64,000 bases of DNA from NCBI GenBank assembly GCA_910586045.1, contig CAJUIH010000001.1, positions 25,817 through 89,816 of the forward strand, in the 5' to 3' direction. Numbering within the stretch: the stretch's first letter is position 1; each line of letters starts with the position of its first letter. Source of the stretch: an uncultured Eubacterium sp. (GTDB lineage: Bacteria; Bacillota; Clostridia; Lachnospirales; Lachnospiraceae). The notes under the pieces are model-generated. The model did no database searches. It was not told where the DNA came from and saw nothing but the letters and a program-made list of their open reading frames with translations. Both the position numbers and the translations under genes were made by a program. This document shows, in pieces, positions 19,232-28,185 of this stretch.

Positions 19232-19699
19232 GTGAATAGAATGACGGATGGAAGTTTGAAGCTGGAATATGAAGATATTTTGCACTATTTAAAAAACAGG
19301 CCCCCGTTGTTGATGATAGATTCTGCGGTTGTTAAGCCAGGGTGCTCCGCTTTTTCCAACAAATACCTGCGCCAGGATGATTGGTATTTTCCATGTCATT
19401 TCCCTGGAAACCCTATGATGCCCGGGGTGCTGCAGCTTGAATCTGTGTTTCAGACAGCGGCGCTGGCTATTAAGACCCTGCAGGGAAACCAAGAAAAAAC
19501 AACAAATATTTCGAGGATAAAATATGCATCCTATTTCAAGCCTATTTTACCGGAAATGTTTATAACAATCATGGCAGAAGTACAACGTTATCATAGAGGG
19601 GTGGCACTAATGAAAGGGGAAATATGCAGTGAGGATGTGCAGCATTTTAGCACAGAATTTATACTTGCAATTCCAGAAGATATGGTGTTGATACAGTGA
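19232..19699 (+). CDS. FabZ-like hot-dog dehydratase
   Basis: 155 residues from GTG 19232, with AGGTG four bases upstream; ATG 19241 is an alternative. The block CHFPGNPMMPGVLQLE (His56, Glu70) is the active-site region of FabZ/FabA-type (3R)-hydroxyacyl-ACP dehydratases. The length is typical. It follows the carrier protein by 11 bases and precedes a FabG-like SDR, so together they look like a small acyl-processing set that could form or modify a beta-hydroxy or unsaturated acyl chain. A thioesterase role is the main alternative for this fold. Confidence 0.82.
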   Translation: MNRMTDGSLKLEYEDILHYLKNRPPLLMIDSAVVKPGCSAFSNKYLRQDDWYFPCHFPGNPMMPGVLQLESVFQTAALAIKTLQGNQEKTTNISRIKYASYFKPILPEMFITIMAEVQRYHRGVALMKGEICSEDVQHFSTEFILAIPEDMVLIQ

Positions 19700-19728
19700 T
19701 GGACATGGACTAATAGATGGAGAGAAAA

Positions 19729-20472
19729 ATGCTTACAGGAAAGAATATTGTAATTACAGGCTGTAATCGTGGGATTGGCAGGGCTATTATGGTTCAATGC
19801 ATGAAAAACGGGGCAAATGTATGGGCATGTATGAGACGGCCATCAGAAGATATGAATGTTTTTTTGAATGAGATGCATGATAGCTATCCTGTGAAAATTG
19901 TACCAGTCTATTTTGATTTGATGAATGAAGAAGAGATAAAAAAAGGCGCAGCCAAAATCCTACAGGACAAGGTTCCAGTTGATGCAATTATCAATAATGC
20001 AGGAATTACAGGTGTTAATAGGCTCTATTCCATGACATCGATGCAGGAGATAAAAAATGTGTTTGAAGTAAATTTTTTTGCCCCGATGTATCTGACACAG
20101 CGGCTCTTAAAAAATATGATCCATTGTAAAAAGGGGTGCATTGTGAATATAGCATCTGTCGCCGCATTGGACGGAGAGCCGGCACAATTTGGATATGTGG
20201 CAAGCAAGGCCGCATTGATCGGTGCGACAAAAAAGCTTTCCAGCGAACTAGCCCAATTTGGAATCCGGGTAAATGCGTTGGCGCCAGGGATTACAGAAAC
20301 AGATATGATTCAAAAAATGGATGCGGAAGTATTAAAACGGGAAATAGAGCATACGAAACTGAAACGTTTGGCGATGCCGGAGGAAATTGCAGAAATGGCG
20401 GTATTTTTAATATCAGAACAGAGCAGTTTTGTAACAGGACAGGTTATCCGCGTTGATGGAGGGAGGGGATAG
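19729..20472 (+). CDS. FabG-like short-chain dehydrogenase/reductase
   Basis: 247 residues from ATG 19729, chosen because GGAGAG lies just upstream; ATG 19717 is in frame but has no site. The cofactor motif TGCNRGIG (10-17), NNAG (89-92) and the catalytic Ser143, Tyr156, Lys160 (YVASK) are present, and the C-terminus ends VTGQVIRVDGG as in FabG. It would reduce a 3-ketoacyl-ACP or oxidise/reduce a sugar or acyloin intermediate with NAD(P)H. The next gene starts two bases after the stop. Confidence 0.85.
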   Translation: MLTGKNIVITGCNRGIGRAIMVQCMKNGANVWACMRRPSEDMNVFLNEMHDSYPVKIVPVYFDLMNEEEIKKGAAKILQDKVPVDAIINNAGITGVNRLYSMTSMQEIKNVFEVNFFAPMYLTQRLLKNMIHCKKGCIVNIASVAALDGEPAQFGYVASKAALIGATKKLSSELAQFGIRVNALAPGITETDMIQKMDAEVLKREIEHTKLKRLAMPEEIAEMAVFLISEQSSFVTGQVIRVDGGRG

Positions 20473-20474
20473 TT

Positions 20475-21302
20475 ATGGACTGTGATATCGGTAAACTGCA
20501 GAAAGCAGCGTGGAATGTCAGAGCGAGAATTTTACAGATGGCAAATCGTTGCAATGGAAATGTGCATATTGGCGGAGCATTATCTATGTCTGATTTGTTG
20601 ACAGTTCTGTACAAAAAAACCATGAAATATGACTTTGCGGATCCCGCATGGGAGGCAAGGGACCGATTTATTTTGAGTAAAGGGCATTGTGTATTAGCGC
20701 TTTATGCCGTGCTTGCTGAGTGCGGCCTTTTGACAGATGCGGATATAGCATTATTTCAGGTAAATGGTTCACGGCTTTGCGCGCATCCGGTTATGGATCT
20801 TGATATTGGAATTGAAAGTTCCAATGGGAGTCTTGGACAGGGGATTTCTATGGCTGTGGGGATTGCAAAAACAGCGAAGATGTTAAAAAAAACGTATAAG
20901 GTCTATACATTGATTGGGAATGGAGAAAGTAATGAGGGAAGTGTATGGGAGGCAGCAATGCTTGCATCCCAGTGGAAACTGGATAATTTGACAGTCATTA
21001 TTGATAACAATGCAATGCAGAGTGACGGTATAAGCGATAAGATTATGTCTATGGAGAGTATGACGGATAAATGGTCAAGCTTTGGATTTGATGTCCTTAA
21101 AATTGATGGACATAATGTAGCGGATATATTAAAGGCATATGACAGCAGGACAGACGGAAAACCAAAAGCTGTGATAGCGGAGACGATAAAGGGTCATGGG
21201 ATTTCTTTTATGGAAAACGATCCGCAGTGGCATCACAACAGGCTGACAGACCAGTTGTATGAACAGGCAATGGAGGAGCTGAAAGGGGAGCGTCATGCTT
21301 GA
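20475..21302 (+). CDS. Transketolase-like, N-terminal (thiamine-diphosphate-binding) subunit
   Basis: 275 residues; GGAGGG precedes ATG 20475. SKGH (68-71), GSLGQG and the thiamine-diphosphate motif starting GNGESNEG (148-155) and ending NN (178-179) fit the N-terminal half of split transketolases. It overlaps the C-terminal subunit gene by eight bases. Split transketolase pairs in biosynthetic loci usually serve specialised pathways: they move a two-carbon ketol unit onto an aldehyde. The LuxC-type reductase upstream could supply such an aldehyde. Confidence 0.86.
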   Translation: MDCDIGKLQKAAWNVRARILQMANRCNGNVHIGGALSMSDLLTVLYKKTMKYDFADPAWEARDRFILSKGHCVLALYAVLAECGLLTDADIALFQVNGSRLCAHPVMDLDIGIESSNGSLGQGISMAVGIAKTAKMLKKTYKVYTLIGNGESNEGSVWEAAMLASQWKLDNLTVIIDNNAMQSDGISDKIMSMESMTDKWSSFGFDVLKIDGHNVADILKAYDSRTDGKPKAVIAETIKGHGISFMENDPQWHHNRLTDQLYEQAMEELKGERHA

Positions 21303-22260
21303 CATAACAGAAAAAAAGGCAAAACAATGGGCAAGGCTTGGACCAAGGGCTGTTTATGGTTTGGCTATGTTAGATTTGATAGAAAGAAATGATAGGGTTT
21401 ATGCACTATCGGCTGATTTGGGATCTTCTTCCGGATTACAGCGGGTAATGAAAACATATCCGGAAAGATATCTGAACGTAGGGATTGCGGAACAGAATTT
21501 GATTGGTATTGCAGCAGGTATGGCAAAAGAAGGATTGATTCCATTTGCATCTTCTTTTGCACCGTTTATTACGCTGCGCTGTGCAGATCAAGTTCGTATG
21601 AATATGGGATATATGTGTCTGAATATTAAGACAGTTGGCCTGGGGAGCGGAGTTTCTATGGGTTATCTTGGAAATTCACATTATGGGCTGGAAGATATTG
21701 CTGTTATGCGTGCGATTCCGAATTTGACAATATTGTCGCCAGCAGATTGTACAGAACTTGTCAAGGCGGTTGATGCGGCTGCACAGATAGAAGGACCGGT
21801 ATATATTCGGCTGACTGGGATACCGGGGATGCCGATTGTATATTCGCATGACTATGAATATATGATTGGAAATGCAAATATACTTCGGGAAGGGGCACAT
21901 ATAGCACTAATTGCGACAGGAAGCATGGTTGCGGTTGCTTTGCAGGTTTTTGATCTTTTAAAAGGACGTGGGATTTCCAGTACCGTTATTGATATGCATA
22001 CAATCAAACCAATAGACAGTAAGGTAATTGAATCGGTAAAAAATATGAAGATAATTGTAACGATAGAAGAGCATAGTATCATTGGAGGATTGGGGAGTGC
22101 TGTAAGTGAATGTTTGGGCGAATTTTCAAATAGACCGAAACTGATCAGGATCGGATTGCCGGATAAATATTTAAAAGCAGGAGATTATTCCTATATGTTG
22201 GATCAATGTGGTTTATCTGCAAATTCTATCGTAGATGAAGTATTGGCAAAAGAACTTTAG
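21295..22260 (+). CDS. Transketolase-like, C-terminal (pyrimidine/PP-binding) subunit
   Basis: 321 residues; GGGGAG precedes ATG 21295. ALSADLGSSSGL, NVGIAEQNLIGIAAGMA (with the catalytic Glu of the pyrimidine domain) and PFASSFAPF fit the second half of split transketolase or DXS-like enzymes. The C-terminal domain starts near 190 (IALIATGSMVAVALQ). It works as a heterodimer with the product of the preceding overlapping gene. Housekeeping transketolase is usually one long chain, so this pair is more likely dedicated to the glycan or its acyl-derived precursor. Confidence 0.86.
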   Translation: MLDITEKKAKQWARLGPRAVYGLAMLDLIERNDRVYALSADLGSSSGLQRVMKTYPERYLNVGIAEQNLIGIAAGMAKEGLIPFASSFAPFITLRCADQVRMNMGYMCLNIKTVGLGSGVSMGYLGNSHYGLEDIAVMRAIPNLTILSPADCTELVKAVDAAAQIEGPVYIRLTGIPGMPIVYSHDYEYMIGNANILREGAHIALIATGSMVAVALQVFDLLKGRGISSTVIDMHTIKPIDSKVIESVKNMKIIVTIEEHSIIGGLGSAVSECLGEFSNRPKLIRIGLPDKYLKAGDYSYMLDQCGLSANSIVDEVLAKEL

Positions 22261-22282
22261 ACAAAAAAGTTGGGGTTGTAAA

Positions 22283-23233
22283 ATGGAAAAATTGTCATTT
22301 GTTATTCCATGCTATTGTTCACAAAATACAATAAGAACGGTTATTAAGGAAATTTTGGATGAGATTGGCAAGCAGGGAGGATATGATTATGAGATTATAT
22401 TAGTAAATGATTATTCCCCAGATGGTGTATGGAAAGAAATAGAAACGCTTGCAATAGATGATCGGCATATTAGGGGCATTTCGTTATCACGAAATTTTGG
22501 ACAGCATGCGGCATTGATGGCGGGGTATAGATTTTGTACAGGGGATTATATCGTATCATTGGACGATGATGGGCAAGCTCCTCTGGAAGCATTGTTTCAG
22601 CTTGTGGAGAAACTAGAAGAAGGGTACGATGTTGTTTACGCATATTATGAAAAAGAAGTGAATAGAAGTCTGTATCGCCGGATTGGATCATGGATGGCAC
22701 AGAAAATGAGTGAAATGATGTTAGATGTTCCGGAAGGTTTTAAAGGGAGCAGTTTTTATATTGCAAAAAAATTCGTTATTGATGAGATGATTCGGTATTG
22801 CAACCCCTATCCCTATCTTGCGGGGTTGGTAATGAGAGTTACAAAGAATATCGCGTGTGTGCCGACGGTTCATAGAAAAAGAATAGAAGGAAATTCGGGG
22901 TATTCTTTCAGAAAATTAGCCGCATTATGGATGAACGGTTTTACTGCTTTTTCTGTGAAACCGCTGCGTTTGGCTGAATTTCTTGGAATTGTTTGTTCTT
23001 TTCTTGGATTTATAGGGGGAATTGCCGCGGTGATACGAAAATTGCTGCATCCAACAATTTTACTTGGATATAGTTCTACGATTGCATCTGTATTTTTTAT
23101 TGGCGGAGTAATTATGATGATACTTGGGATGATTGGAGAATATGTGGGAAGGATTTATATTAGTATAAATAACGCACCACAGTATGTAATAAAGGAGATG
23201 ACAGATGATAAAACTGGGAGGAGCAACATTTGA
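22283..23233 (+). CDS. GT2 polyprenyl-phosphate glycosyltransferase (GtrB/DPM1-like)
   Basis: 316 residues from ATG 22283, with GGGG at 22272-22275; an upstream frame extension has no ribosome site. The GT2 core has FVIPCYCSQNTIRTV, NDYSPDGVW, SLSRNFGQHAALMAG and SLDDDGQAP, the usual DPM1/GtrB pattern. Two C-terminal transmembrane helices (about 228-255 and 270-295) are followed by a conserved EYVGRIYISINNAPQYVIKE tail. These enzymes load one sugar onto undecaprenyl phosphate at the inner face. The flippase-like pair and polytopic proteins downstream complete a Gtr-type side-chain module. Confidence 0.86.
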   Translation: MEKLSFVIPCYCSQNTIRTVIKEILDEIGKQGGYDYEIILVNDYSPDGVWKEIETLAIDDRHIRGISLSRNFGQHAALMAGYRFCTGDYIVSLDDDGQAPLEALFQLVEKLEEGYDVVYAYYEKEVNRSLYRRIGSWMAQKMSEMMLDVPEGFKGSSFYIAKKFVIDEMIRYCNPYPYLAGLVMRVTKNIACVPTVHRKRIEGNSGYSFRKLAALWMNGFTAFSVKPLRLAEFLGIVCSFLGFIGGIAAVIRKLLHPTILLGYSSTIASVFFIGGVIMMILGMIGEYVGRIYISINNAPQYVIKEMTDDKTGRSNI

Positions 23234-24785
23234 ATATGTTAACATTAGAAAATCCAGAAAAATGTTATGGGTTATCCTTGTTTTATCACCATTTTTGGCA
23301 GGCCTTATTATTGGCATGGTTTCAGAAACGAGTATTTTTCATATGGATGCATGGAATACCACATGGAATGATGAAGTGGGTTATTATCGGGCAGTTGTAA
23401 CTATGCGTACTATTGGTTTGCCAAAGGGATTAAGCGGATATAATGAACTTGCATCCAAATACCCTTCATTTGGTGCTTATAACTATTTTACATATATCCC
23501 TTACGTTGCAATGTCATTCTTAACAGGAACTTCTTCACATAATTTTATCGTATATGCGAATGTTTTTATGATGGCTATAGCCTGGTTGTTTTTGGTCGTT
23601 TTATTAAAGCCATCAATTCGACAAACAATATGGTTGATTTTATTTGAATGCCTGGATCTAATTCTGGTACGGTATATCTGGTCTGGAATGAGTGAGGTTA
23701 ATTCTATTTTTATGACGGTGATTATATGTACATGTTTTCTATACATGCACAAAGAGCATCATTTGTCTCCAAAAGTAAAACGGATTCTTATATTTCAAAT
23801 TAGCTGTATTTTATTCTATGGTATCATTCGGCCGTTTCTTTTGTCTTATATTCTTTTGCCGGTATACTGCATAATAGCAATGGGAAAAAGTAAACGCAAA
23901 AGGGCAGTCGCTTTACTCATGATAGGAATGGCTTTAGTGATATCTGTTTTGTTATACTTTTTTATGCAAGAGAATTGCTGTGCGAAATATTTTTTTGATA
24001 ATGAGTCTGTTGTGTTTTTTCATATTTTACGAAACGGCGATATTGTTTCTTTTATTACATTTATTGCAGATACAAATTATGAAGCATTTGTATCAATTTT
24101 GGAACAGGTTATGAGACTGGAATGGGGTGGATTTGTTACAACGAGTGCAGCATCATCGATTGCAGTTATGTTTATAGCCAGTATGCTTCATAAAAAAGTG
24201 GGGTATCCGAAAATAAAAGTAATTTGTGTATTTATGGTTACTGTTGCCCTTATGTATGAAGCAAATGTATTGTTGTATTCGGCAAAACAGTTGCACCGTA
24301 TGATGTTGGCACCAGCAACTGCGGGCGCAATTTTATGCTGTATGATATTTGAGGACAAGGTATGTTGTGTCCGTCAGCTACTTGTTTCAACCGCGTTGTT
24401 TATGGGAATTTTGTTTATGGGAAAGGGGGAGGATTTCTCGATTCCACAGGAGAATCATGATATTACATATCAGTCAGGTGAGTCGATGAAAAAGGAACTG
24501 GCTATGTTGATGCCAGACAAAAATTCTAAAAATAAATGGGATTTGAGTTTTGCCAATTTACCTCAGTCTGGAAATCTACAGTTGTTTTTTTCTTTGCCGG
24601 CTTATCTTTCTGGAAGTACATGTACGGGTGATTATCTGCATATGGCAATTGATCGTAATGAATTAAAAAGTAAATATATACTGGTTCAAGAACATAATGA
24701 CGACTTAATCAAAAAATGTACGGCAAAGTATCATTTTGTATGGAAAGGGTGCGGTTTTTTGATTTACAGTCAGAAAAGAGAATAG
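23205..24785 (+). CDS. Polytopic membrane protein, probable GT-C-type transferase
   Basis: 526 residues; ATG 23205 has AGGAG upstream and overlaps the end of the GT2 gene by 29 bases, suggesting coupling. A first helix at about 20-38 is followed by an acidic loop WNDEVGYYRA, then some ten further hydrophobic segments and a soluble tail of about 110 residues. The acidic first-loop motif and topology resemble GT-C enzymes that take sugars from lipid phosphate donors outside the membrane. I do not recognise a named family with certainty. Its place after GtrB and before the flippase pair and a GtrII-like gene supports a side-chain glycosylation role. Confidence 0.65.
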   Translation: MIKLGGATFEYVNIRKSRKMLWVILVLSPFLAGLIIGMVSETSIFHMDAWNTTWNDEVGYYRAVVTMRTIGLPKGLSGYNELASKYPSFGAYNYFTYIPYVAMSFLTGTSSHNFIVYANVFMMAIAWLFLVVLLKPSIRQTIWLILFECLDLILVRYIWSGMSEVNSIFMTVIICTCFLYMHKEHHLSPKVKRILIFQISCILFYGIIRPFLLSYILLPVYCIIAMGKSKRKRAVALLMIGMALVISVLLYFFMQENCCAKYFFDNESVVFFHILRNGDIVSFITFIADTNYEAFVSILEQVMRLEWGGFVTTSAASSIAVMFIASMLHKKVGYPKIKVICVFMVTVALMYEANVLLYSAKQLHRMMLAPATAGAILCCMIFEDKVCCVRQLLVSTALFMGILFMGKGEDFSIPQENHDITYQSGESMKKELAMLMPDKNSKNKWDLSFANLPQSGNLQLFFSLPAYLSGSTCTGDYLHMAIDRNELKSKYILVQEHNDDLIKKCTAKYHFVWKGCGFLIYSQKRE

Positions 24786-24831
24786 AAAGAAAAAGGTATT
24801 TAGGAACTGTAAATAAATTTGGAGGAATGTT

Positions 24832-25200
24832 TTGACGAAACTAAAAATATTTGTTCTGCTGCATATTATGCTTATGCTGTACTCTATGAGCGGCATATGT
24901 GCAAAACTGGCAGCGGGATGCCCGTTTTTGAGCATGGAATTTTGTCTGTATTATGCAGCAATGATTGGATTGCTTGGTATTTATGCCATTGGATGGCAGC
25001 AGGTTATAAAACAGCTTCCGCTTACGGTGGCGTTTGCAAATAAGGCAGTGACTGTTATTTGGGGGCTTATTTGGGGCGTCTGTTTTTTTCATGAAACAGT
25101 GACAGCAGGAAAAATAGCAGGTACATTGCTGATTATGGTGGGTGTTGTAATTTATGCAAGAGATAGCGGAGGCGTACAGTATGGATCTGACCGTGGTTAA
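24832..25200 (+). CDS. Small SMR/EamA-type membrane protein, probable lipid-sugar flippase subunit
   Basis: 122 residues from TTG 24832, selected by GGAGG at 24821-24825. Four transmembrane helices are visible, with LPLTVAFANKAVTVIWGLIWGVCFFHE matching the third and fourth helix region of SMR and ArnE/ArnF-type proteins. It overlaps the next gene by 20 bases; the two are likely subunits of one antiparallel heterodimer. Context next to a GtrB-like GT2 and GT-C proteins suggests it turns an undecaprenyl-phosphate sugar over to the outer face. Drug efflux is a less likely alternative. Confidence 0.72.
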   Translation: MTKLKIFVLLHIMLMLYSMSGICAKLAAGCPFLSMEFCLYYAAMIGLLGIYAIGWQQVIKQLPLTVAFANKAVTVIWGLIWGVCFFHETVTAGKIAGTLLIMVGVVIYARDSGGVQYGSDRG

Positions 25201-25534
25201 ATATGCCTGTATTTCTCTTATTGGTGTTCTAATCAGTGCTATTTCCCAAGTTCTGTTGAAAAAGTCGGCTATGAAAAACTATGATTCAGCAATTCAGGAA
25301 TATTTAAACCTTTTTGTTATACTAGCATATGCGATGTTTGCAGGGGCAACTTTGTTATCTATTACTGCCTATCAAAAGATTCCTTTGTCAATGGGAGCCG
25401 TTATGGAAACGACCGGGTACTTTTATGTGACATTTTTTGGAATAACAGTTTTTAAGGAAAAGGTGAATATCCGCAGGCTGCTGGCTTTAGGAATGATCGT
25501 TACAGGGATTCTTATTTATGCAATTTGCGGATAG
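25181..25534 (+). CDS. Second SMR/EamA-type membrane protein, probable flippase partner
   Basis: 117 residues from ATG 25181, with GGAGG about nine bases upstream; an in-frame ATG at 25154 lacks a site. Four hydrophobic helices; ISAISQVLLKKSAMK and SITAYQKIPLSMGAVMETTGY resemble ArnF/EmrE-like proteins. It starts inside the preceding gene, which encodes a similar protein, so they probably form a heterodimer. Placed directly before the GtrII-like gene. Confidence 0.72.
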   Translation: MDLTVVKYACISLIGVLISAISQVLLKKSAMKNYDSAIQEYLNLFVILAYAMFAGATLLSITAYQKIPLSMGAVMETTGYFYVTFFGITVFKEKVNIRRLLALGMIVTGILIYAICG

Positions 25535-25549
25535 GAGGGAGAATTTTTC

Positions 25550-27079
25550 ATGAGTCAGTCCAAAAAATTAAAGAAATTAGTCTTTAACTATTATCATGTT
25601 TTTATGATAACATTTTTTATAGGTTCTGTTATAAACCTTAGCGTTATGTGTAATGAATTGCACAATCCAGATAGTATCTGGAAAGGGGATTATTCCGTAT
25701 CTGGTTCATGGGAACTATCGCTGGGGCGGTGGGCTTTGCCATTTATGGATATTTTATCTGGAGGGATCCATTCTGTAGTATTGTCTTCTTTGTTAACGTT
25801 AGGCTTGTTATCTTTCAGTACAGTTTTGCTGGTGGATTTTTTTCAGGTGAAACGCAGGTCTGTACAAGTTTTAGCAAGCATCCTGTTTATATTGAACCCA
25901 GCGATAACCTTTTTATTGACATATCCTTATTGTTCTTATGCATATGCATTTGCGATGGTATTATCTATTGTATCTGTCAGATGTGTTATTTCAATCAGGG
26001 GGATAAAAGGGATATTAGCAGGCGGGATAGGATTTATGTTGTCACTTGGTATCTATCAGGCTTTTTTGGGAAGTACAGCAATGGTGATGCTGGTATATTT
26101 GATAAAGTGCATATTGAGAAAAATAGAATGGGATGAGATATTGAAAATAATTGTGCGTATGGCAGGGTTCTTTTTACTTGGAGTTGGTTTGTATTATGGA
26201 ATGATGAAAACGGTTTTATACGTTATGAATGTGAAACTTGCCAGTTATAAAGGGGCAAGTGATGTGGGTGTTCTTAATATTATCCGTAGTCTGCCATCAG
26301 GTGTAAAGCAATGCTATGTTGATTTTTATAAGTATTATTTTACAGATCAGATCTGCAGAAATTCCTTTGGAATAAAATATATAAATGGGTTGTTATGGGG
26401 TGTTTTGCTGTTAGTGATTTTCTGTTTAGGAAAAGCACTTTGTATAAAGGAAAAAATGTTATTGGCTTTAATAATGGCGTCTTTGCCTGTGGCGTGTAAT
26501 TTTATTGATCTAATGGCTCCATCTACTACAGTGATTTTATTGACAAGTGAAGGGATGATGGGATTGCTTCCATGTTTATTGATGGGGATTTTTGGATGCC
26601 AATGGTATAATTCCCAAAATAGCAGACATTTTGAATATGCTTTAATTGTTCTGTTGTGTTGGGGATTTACTTTGCAGGATAGTTCAGATCTTTTGCTAAT
26701 GAATCGTATCAAAACACAAACAATAGCGTTGGCGAACCGAATTTCTTATACCATTGAAAGAATAAATAGCCAGAAATATACTAAAATCTTGATTTCTGGA
26801 ACACCTGGGGATGTACTAAGCCAACAGGGGGAACTTGTAAAAAGGACTGACCATTTTGCGAAATATGGATTGGTTTGGTCGTCTTTAGATGGAATGATCT
26901 ATTGTTGGAAAAATGTTCTTTATACATACATTGGACGGGATTATGAATTTTGTACGGTAAGTGAATATGAAAGGATATTGGCAACAGAGGAATATAACAA
27001 TATGCCGAGATATCCACAGGATGGGTCGGTTTATGTGCTGGGGGATGTTCTTGTAGTGAAACTAGCAGATTTTTCTTAG
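25550..27079 (+). CDS. GtrII-like polytopic glycosyltransferase
   Basis: 509 residues; AGGAGGGAG precedes ATG 25550. About eleven hydrophobic segments precede a soluble tail. The first extracytoplasmic loop has SVSGSWELSLGRWALPFMD, a pattern like the GtrII family of membrane glucosyltransferases, which transfer a sugar from an undecaprenyl phosphate donor to a surface polysaccharide. With the GT2 at 22283 and the two small flippase-like proteins it makes a full Gtr-type module. The sugar is unknown. Confidence 0.72.
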   Translation: MSQSKKLKKLVFNYYHVFMITFFIGSVINLSVMCNELHNPDSIWKGDYSVSGSWELSLGRWALPFMDILSGGIHSVVLSSLLTLGLLSFSTVLLVDFFQVKRRSVQVLASILFILNPAITFLLTYPYCSYAYAFAMVLSIVSVRCVISIRGIKGILAGGIGFMLSLGIYQAFLGSTAMVMLVYLIKCILRKIEWDEILKIIVRMAGFFLLGVGLYYGMMKTVLYVMNVKLASYKGASDVGVLNIIRSLPSGVKQCYVDFYKYYFTDQICRNSFGIKYINGLLWGVLLLVIFCLGKALCIKEKMLLALIMASLPVACNFIDLMAPSTTVILLTSEGMMGLLPCLLMGIFGCQWYNSQNSRHFEYALIVLLCWGFTLQDSSDLLLMNRIKTQTIALANRISYTIERINSQKYTKILISGTPGDVLSQQGELVKRTDHFAKYGLVWSSLDGMIYCWKNVLYTYIGRDYEFCTVSEYERILATEEYNNMPRYPQDGSVYVLGDVLVVKLADFS

Positions 27080-27141
27080 TTATAATATCACTAAAGGAAT
27101 AAGTACAAATGCAACCATGGAAAACATGAGGTATCAAAAGG

Positions 27142-28185
27142 GTGGAAAAGAAAACAGAACGTGTCTTTTTAATTGATTTTTTAAACGTCATTTCCTGTTT
27201 TGGAGTCGTCTGGCTGCATGTGAATGGTGCGGTTTGGACATTTTCTTACTTTCGGACATGGGTGACGAGCTGGCTTTTGGAAACGTTGTTGTATTGGCCG
27301 GTTCCGATTTTTTTTATGCTGTCAGGCATTACGCTTTTAGGTTACAGAGATCGCTATAACACGAAAGTTTTTCTTAAAAAACGAATGATGAAAACACTGC
27401 TGCCTTTTCTATTTTGGTCCGTTGTTTCGATCTTTTGGTCTATCTATGTATCAGGTTATTTGACGCCGGATACCAGGATTTCGTTACTTTCTATGGTTGA
27501 TTTGGTGGTCAATTGTAAGGGTATGAGTATCTACTGGTTTTTCCCAGCGCTTTTTTCGGTATATTTGTCTATCCCGATTCTGAGTTTGGTTGAAAAAGAA
27601 AAACGGTTTGGTATTTATACTTATATCCTTGTTTACGGAGTATTGACGATCAGTATACTGCCTTTTTTAGCGGCGCTGTTTGGGATTTCTTTTAATTCGG
27701 ATCTCAAAAGCCCAATTTGCGGCGGATATCTGATGTATCTTCTGCTTGGATATTTATTGTGGAATCATGAATTGACAAAACGGCAGCGGTATATAGTTTA
27801 TATTTTGGGAATTGCAGGATGGGCCGTACGGTTTTTTGGAGGGTGGTATTTGTCATGGCAGGCAGGTAATGTAAATAGTACGTTTAGCGGATATTTAAAT
27901 GTCCCATGTGTGGCGCAGTCTGCAGCGGTATTTGTTTTTTTCAGGCAGTGTGACTTTACCAGCCTGAAAAAGAAAATGGGATCTGTTGTTGCAAATTTGT
28001 CAGAACTAAGTTTCGGTATTTATCTGGTGCATTTTTATCTTATGCGGTTTGTGATAGACCAGTTTCAAATTGAGATGAGTTCCTGGCAATGGAGGTTGGG
28101 CGGTGTATGGTTCACGTATTTTTGTTCAGCCGGGATTGTAGCGTGTATGAAAAAAGTGCCTGCTCTTTCGTGGTTGGTACCGTGA
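27142..28185 (+). CDS. Acyltransferase-3 family membrane protein
   Basis: 347 residues from GTG 27142, with GAGG ten bases upstream. The start FLIDFLNVISCFGVVWLHVN and PVPIFFMLSGITLLGY, and LSELSFGIYLVHFYLMRF near the end, are typical of acyltransferase-3 (WecH/OafA-like) proteins with about ten helices. Unlike the gene at 12394 this one is intact. It probably O-acetylates a sugar of the exported glycan. It is the last gene of the first run; no convincing terminator follows it. Confidence 0.82.
   Translation: MEKKTERVFLIDFLNVISCFGVVWLHVNGAVWTFSYFRTWVTSWLLETLLYWPVPIFFMLSGITLLGYRDRYNTKVFLKKRMMKTLLPFLFWSVVSIFWSIYVSGYLTPDTRISLLSMVDLVVNCKGMSIYWFFPALFSVYLSIPILSLVEKEKRFGIYTYILVYGVLTISILPFLAALFGISFNSDLKSPICGGYLMYLLLGYLLWNHELTKRQRYIVYILGIAGWAVRFFGGWYLSWQAGNVNSTFSGYLNVPCVAQSAAVFVFFRQCDFTSLKKKMGSVVANLSELSFGIYLVHFYLMRFVIDQFQIEMSSWQWRLGGVWFTYFCSAGIVACMKKVPALSWLVP

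Noticed and set aside
24801..24818. Sequence like the MITE end (GGAACTGTAAATAAAT) before the SMR genes
   Set aside because: Only a partial match, without a partner inverted end nearby.
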